In this document: positions 63,001-64,000 of the stretch, piece after piece
Layout: every line of letters starts with the position of its first letter
Position numbering within the stretch: position 1 is the first letter of the stretch
Source of the DNA: Lacibacter luteus
GTDB taxonomy: Bacteria; Bacteroidota; Bacteroidia; Chitinophagales; Chitinophagaceae
Reading direction: 5' to 3'
Assembly: GCF_004118265.1 (NCBI RefSeq)
Contig: NZ_SDHW01000001.1
Coordinates: 186,001-250,000, forward strand
Length of the DNA stretch: 64,000 bases
Position numbers and translations under genes: made by a program
Notes under the pieces: generated by a model
The model's database searches: none
What the model was told of the DNA's origin: nothing
What the model saw: the letters and a program-made list of their open reading frames with translations, nothing else

Positions 63001-64000
63001 TAATACGATATTGTGTAAATGTTTTACCATCTGTTGAATATTGAATACCACCTCCTTTTGTTCCCAGCCATAATTTTTGAAACGGGTCTGTATAAACTGA
63101 AATGATATGTGTGCTACCAATGAGTGCATTGGATTTAACCCCGATATTTGAAAACTTTTTTTGGTTGAGGTCCATTTTAAAAACACCTGCACCATCTGTA
63201 CCAATCCATAATAATCCTGATGGGTCTTCACGAATTGTTAAGATGATTCGGTTATCACTTGTATTAAGACCGGGAATGCTTAAATCCATTTTTTCAAAAC
63301 TGTCTGTTGCTTTGTTGAATAGGTTTAACCCCGCACCCCATGTAGCAACCCATAAACTACCCTTTGAATCAAGATGTAAACGATACGTATTATTTGAACT
63401 TACTGATGCAGGATTATTTTCTTCGTGTTTGTATTGTTTAAATGCTTTTGTTTGGAGATGAAATTGAATCAATCCTTCATTCCATGTGCCTAACCACAAA
63501 CAATTATATTGCTTATCATGAACAATGGAAGTAATATTAATATCAGGCTTATCAAACTCATACGTAACATCATTCACTAACTGTTTATTGAGATGTCTTA
63601 AACCGCTGTTGGTAGCAAGCCAGTAACCATTTTGTCCATCGGCCTGTATATCAAAAGTTTTCCAGCTGCTGTTGAGGATAGTGAACCTGCCGGTTTTTTT
63701 ATTTAAGTATTGAAAACCCCTCCAGGTACCGATGAGCAGTTTTTCATCATCAGCATCATACAGTGAAAGAATATAATCAGCATTGAATCCGCTGTTTGTT
63801 TTATTGTTGTTGGGATAATTGGTGATGATGCCGGTTTTTAAATCAAACGAACTTAAGCCGCCTGATTTTGTACCAATCCAGATATTGTTTTGTTTACCGT
63901 TGAGTAATACTTCAATTGACTGGCTTAATAAATTATTGCCTGTTGTAAAATCACTTTTCAACAGTTTCATTTCATAACCATCAAAACGCTGCAGCCCTCC
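60083..64000 (-). CDS. Hybrid two-component system (HTCS) regulator, 5' end cut
   Basis: At least 1305 residues; the frame runs off the right edge, so the signal peptide and first propeller blades are missing. Domains in order: periplasmic two-component-type beta-propeller repeats with repeated LWIGT motifs (about residues 1-600), Y_Y_Y domain (about 620-715), one membrane helix (about 732-755), HisKA with His in SHEFRTPLTLILGP (about 790), HATPase (GSGIGLSFVKEL, about 975), receiver with Asp in IVSDIMMPEMDG (about 1100) and AraC-type HTH (last 100 residues). It would sense the glycan in the periplasm and directly activate the sulfatase/GH2/susCD genes. Confidence 0.95.
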   Translation of the reverse strand, partial: GGLQRFDGYEMKLLKSDFTTGNNLLSQSIEVLLNGKQNNIWIGTKSGGLSSFDLKTGIITNYPNNNKTNSGFNADYILSLYDADDEKLLIGTWRGFQYLNKKTGRFTILNSSWKTFDIQADGQNGYWLATNSGLRHLNKQLVNDVTYEFDKPDINITSIVHDKQYNCLWLGTWNEGLIQFHLQTKAFKQYKHEENNPASVSSNNTYRLHLDSKGSLWVATWGAGLNLFNKATDSFEKMDLSIPGLNTSDNRIILTIREDPSGLLWIGTDGAGVFKMDLNQKKFSNIGVKSNALIGSTHIISVYTDPFQKLWLGTKGGGIQYSTDGKTFTQYRINSKQDIADPISSYVSRSFLQDGNYLWVGTNKALMRIVNSGTTLGAFELFLPDRNNPASISDKKINALVKDAEGKIWIGTQEFGLNCITGFDKNNKPIFKKYLHAFGVKGALQNERVSCLLVDSKKRLWVGTYKGLHLYNPSDDSFKVFVQTGDGKTSISNNTILCLTEDKAGNIWAGTQSGLNKISVDSNEQLQVIRYNTRDGLPNDYVHAVLADDKGNIWATTNKGLVRINPVNQSIAVFDKRDGVQSDMFSENASFKDANGQLFFGGLEGLTYFKPDSIRINRFHPPVYFTNLTINNESYEFGKKEGDSTVLSRPFYETKSITLNYKENIFSIGFAALDYHAPDKNEYMYQLEGFHDDWVYAGNNRTVSFTNLKAGTYTLKVKATNSDKIWNDVPHELKIIILPPPWRTWWAYTIYVLLFIFLLWLTRYFGLRQVALKNQLTLSRMSRQQEKKLSDFKERLFTNISHEFRTPLTLILGPLEDLLQRTKVEAPVEKSLRLIQKQSKRLLRMVNQLLDYQKAEAGSLKLILQPGELVTFCNELFLLFKDEAARRNMQYSFHAQEKFISFVFDFNKLEIIVFNVLANAFKFTPDGEAIHMEIIRHADKSCEIKIADTGKGIPENERDKIFDRFYRGKEDDIAAISGSGIGLSFVKELVELHGGTITATYNKPKGTLFTITLPHKELIEKYPTVAEPLQFNQQLQETNLNIEVMSEENEMLNQEQELPIILVVEDETDIQQYVYEILSPSFKVITASNGKDGLSKALEIIPDLIVSDIMMPEMDGIELCRTVKSHKDTSHIPVILLTALSDMAHHVQGIQEGADVYLPKPFNSQLLLVHIHNLINSRNKLKELYAKRILLGTGSFEIKTYEEEFLYKLMKLVEENISNSNFSNDELANLMFMSRSTFYRKLKAVTGMSGNEFIRTARLNFAVKLLESGNYSVTEAAYEAGFNDIKYFRKRFQDQFGVSPSDYKK

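Noticed and set aside
1-64000. CRISPR array, prophage or IS transposase
   Set aside because: No regularly spaced identical repeats, phage structural genes, integrase or transposase were seen.

Overview
The window looks like chromosomal DNA from a glycan-degrading member of the phylum Bacteroidota, most likely family Chitinophagaceae. This is inferred from gene content. There are two SusC/SusD pairs, a hybrid two-component regulator, a TamL-type OMP85 lipoprotein, the archaeal/eukaryotic-type prolyl-tRNA synthetase, DUF4199, CCC-motif and DUF2752 proteins, and a promoter of the TTTG-N19/21-TAnnTTTG type. No plasmid, phage or replication-origin genes were seen.

Layout. 1-12.2 kb (plus strand) is a pentose/xylan module: the 3' end of susC, a susD, then aldehyde dehydrogenase, IlvD/Edd sugar-acid dehydratase, a secreted esterase, an FAH-family dehydratase, a GH10 xylanase and a GntP permease. 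The three cytoplasmic enzymes give the non-phosphorylative (Weimberg-type) route from a pentonate to 2-oxoglutarate. 12.6-13.2 kb holds tRNA-Pro(GGG), two tRNA-Pro-like fragments and a GIY-YIG nuclease gene packed against the tRNA. 13.2-20 kb carries a dihydroorotase-like protein with degenerate metal sites, DUF4199, a GT2, a GxxExxY gene in inverted short repeats, a GT4 and gmhA/gmhB. 20-22.4 kb is an AT-rich minus-strand island with integron-attC-like sites, carrying a HEPN protein, a PD-(D/E)XK nuclease and an unknown protein.

22.6-46.9 kb is mainly core genome: a SpoU methyltransferase, TamL, TruB, the RDD/SpoIIM/DUF4129/DUF4350/MoxR/DUF58 locus, membrane proteins, ProS, an odd Trp/Asn/Ser-rich lipoprotein, a FadL-like porin, MiaA, CCA-adding enzyme, a GT4, DapD, a DMT exporter and tRNA-Leu(CAG). 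46.9-64 kb (minus strand) is a second polysaccharide-utilisation locus: HTCS regulator (cut by the window end), two S1-type sulfatases, a GH2 enzyme, SusC, SusD, a very short lipoprotein ORF, then galK and galT. Together these suggest use of a sulfated, beta-galactoside-containing glycan.

The parts most worth a second look are the tRNA-Pro/GIY-YIG arrangement, the attC-like cassette island, the catalytically degenerate dihydroorotase, the paired palindromes before gmhA and the sulfatase/galactose locus. All family assignments were made by reading the sequence; no database search was run.
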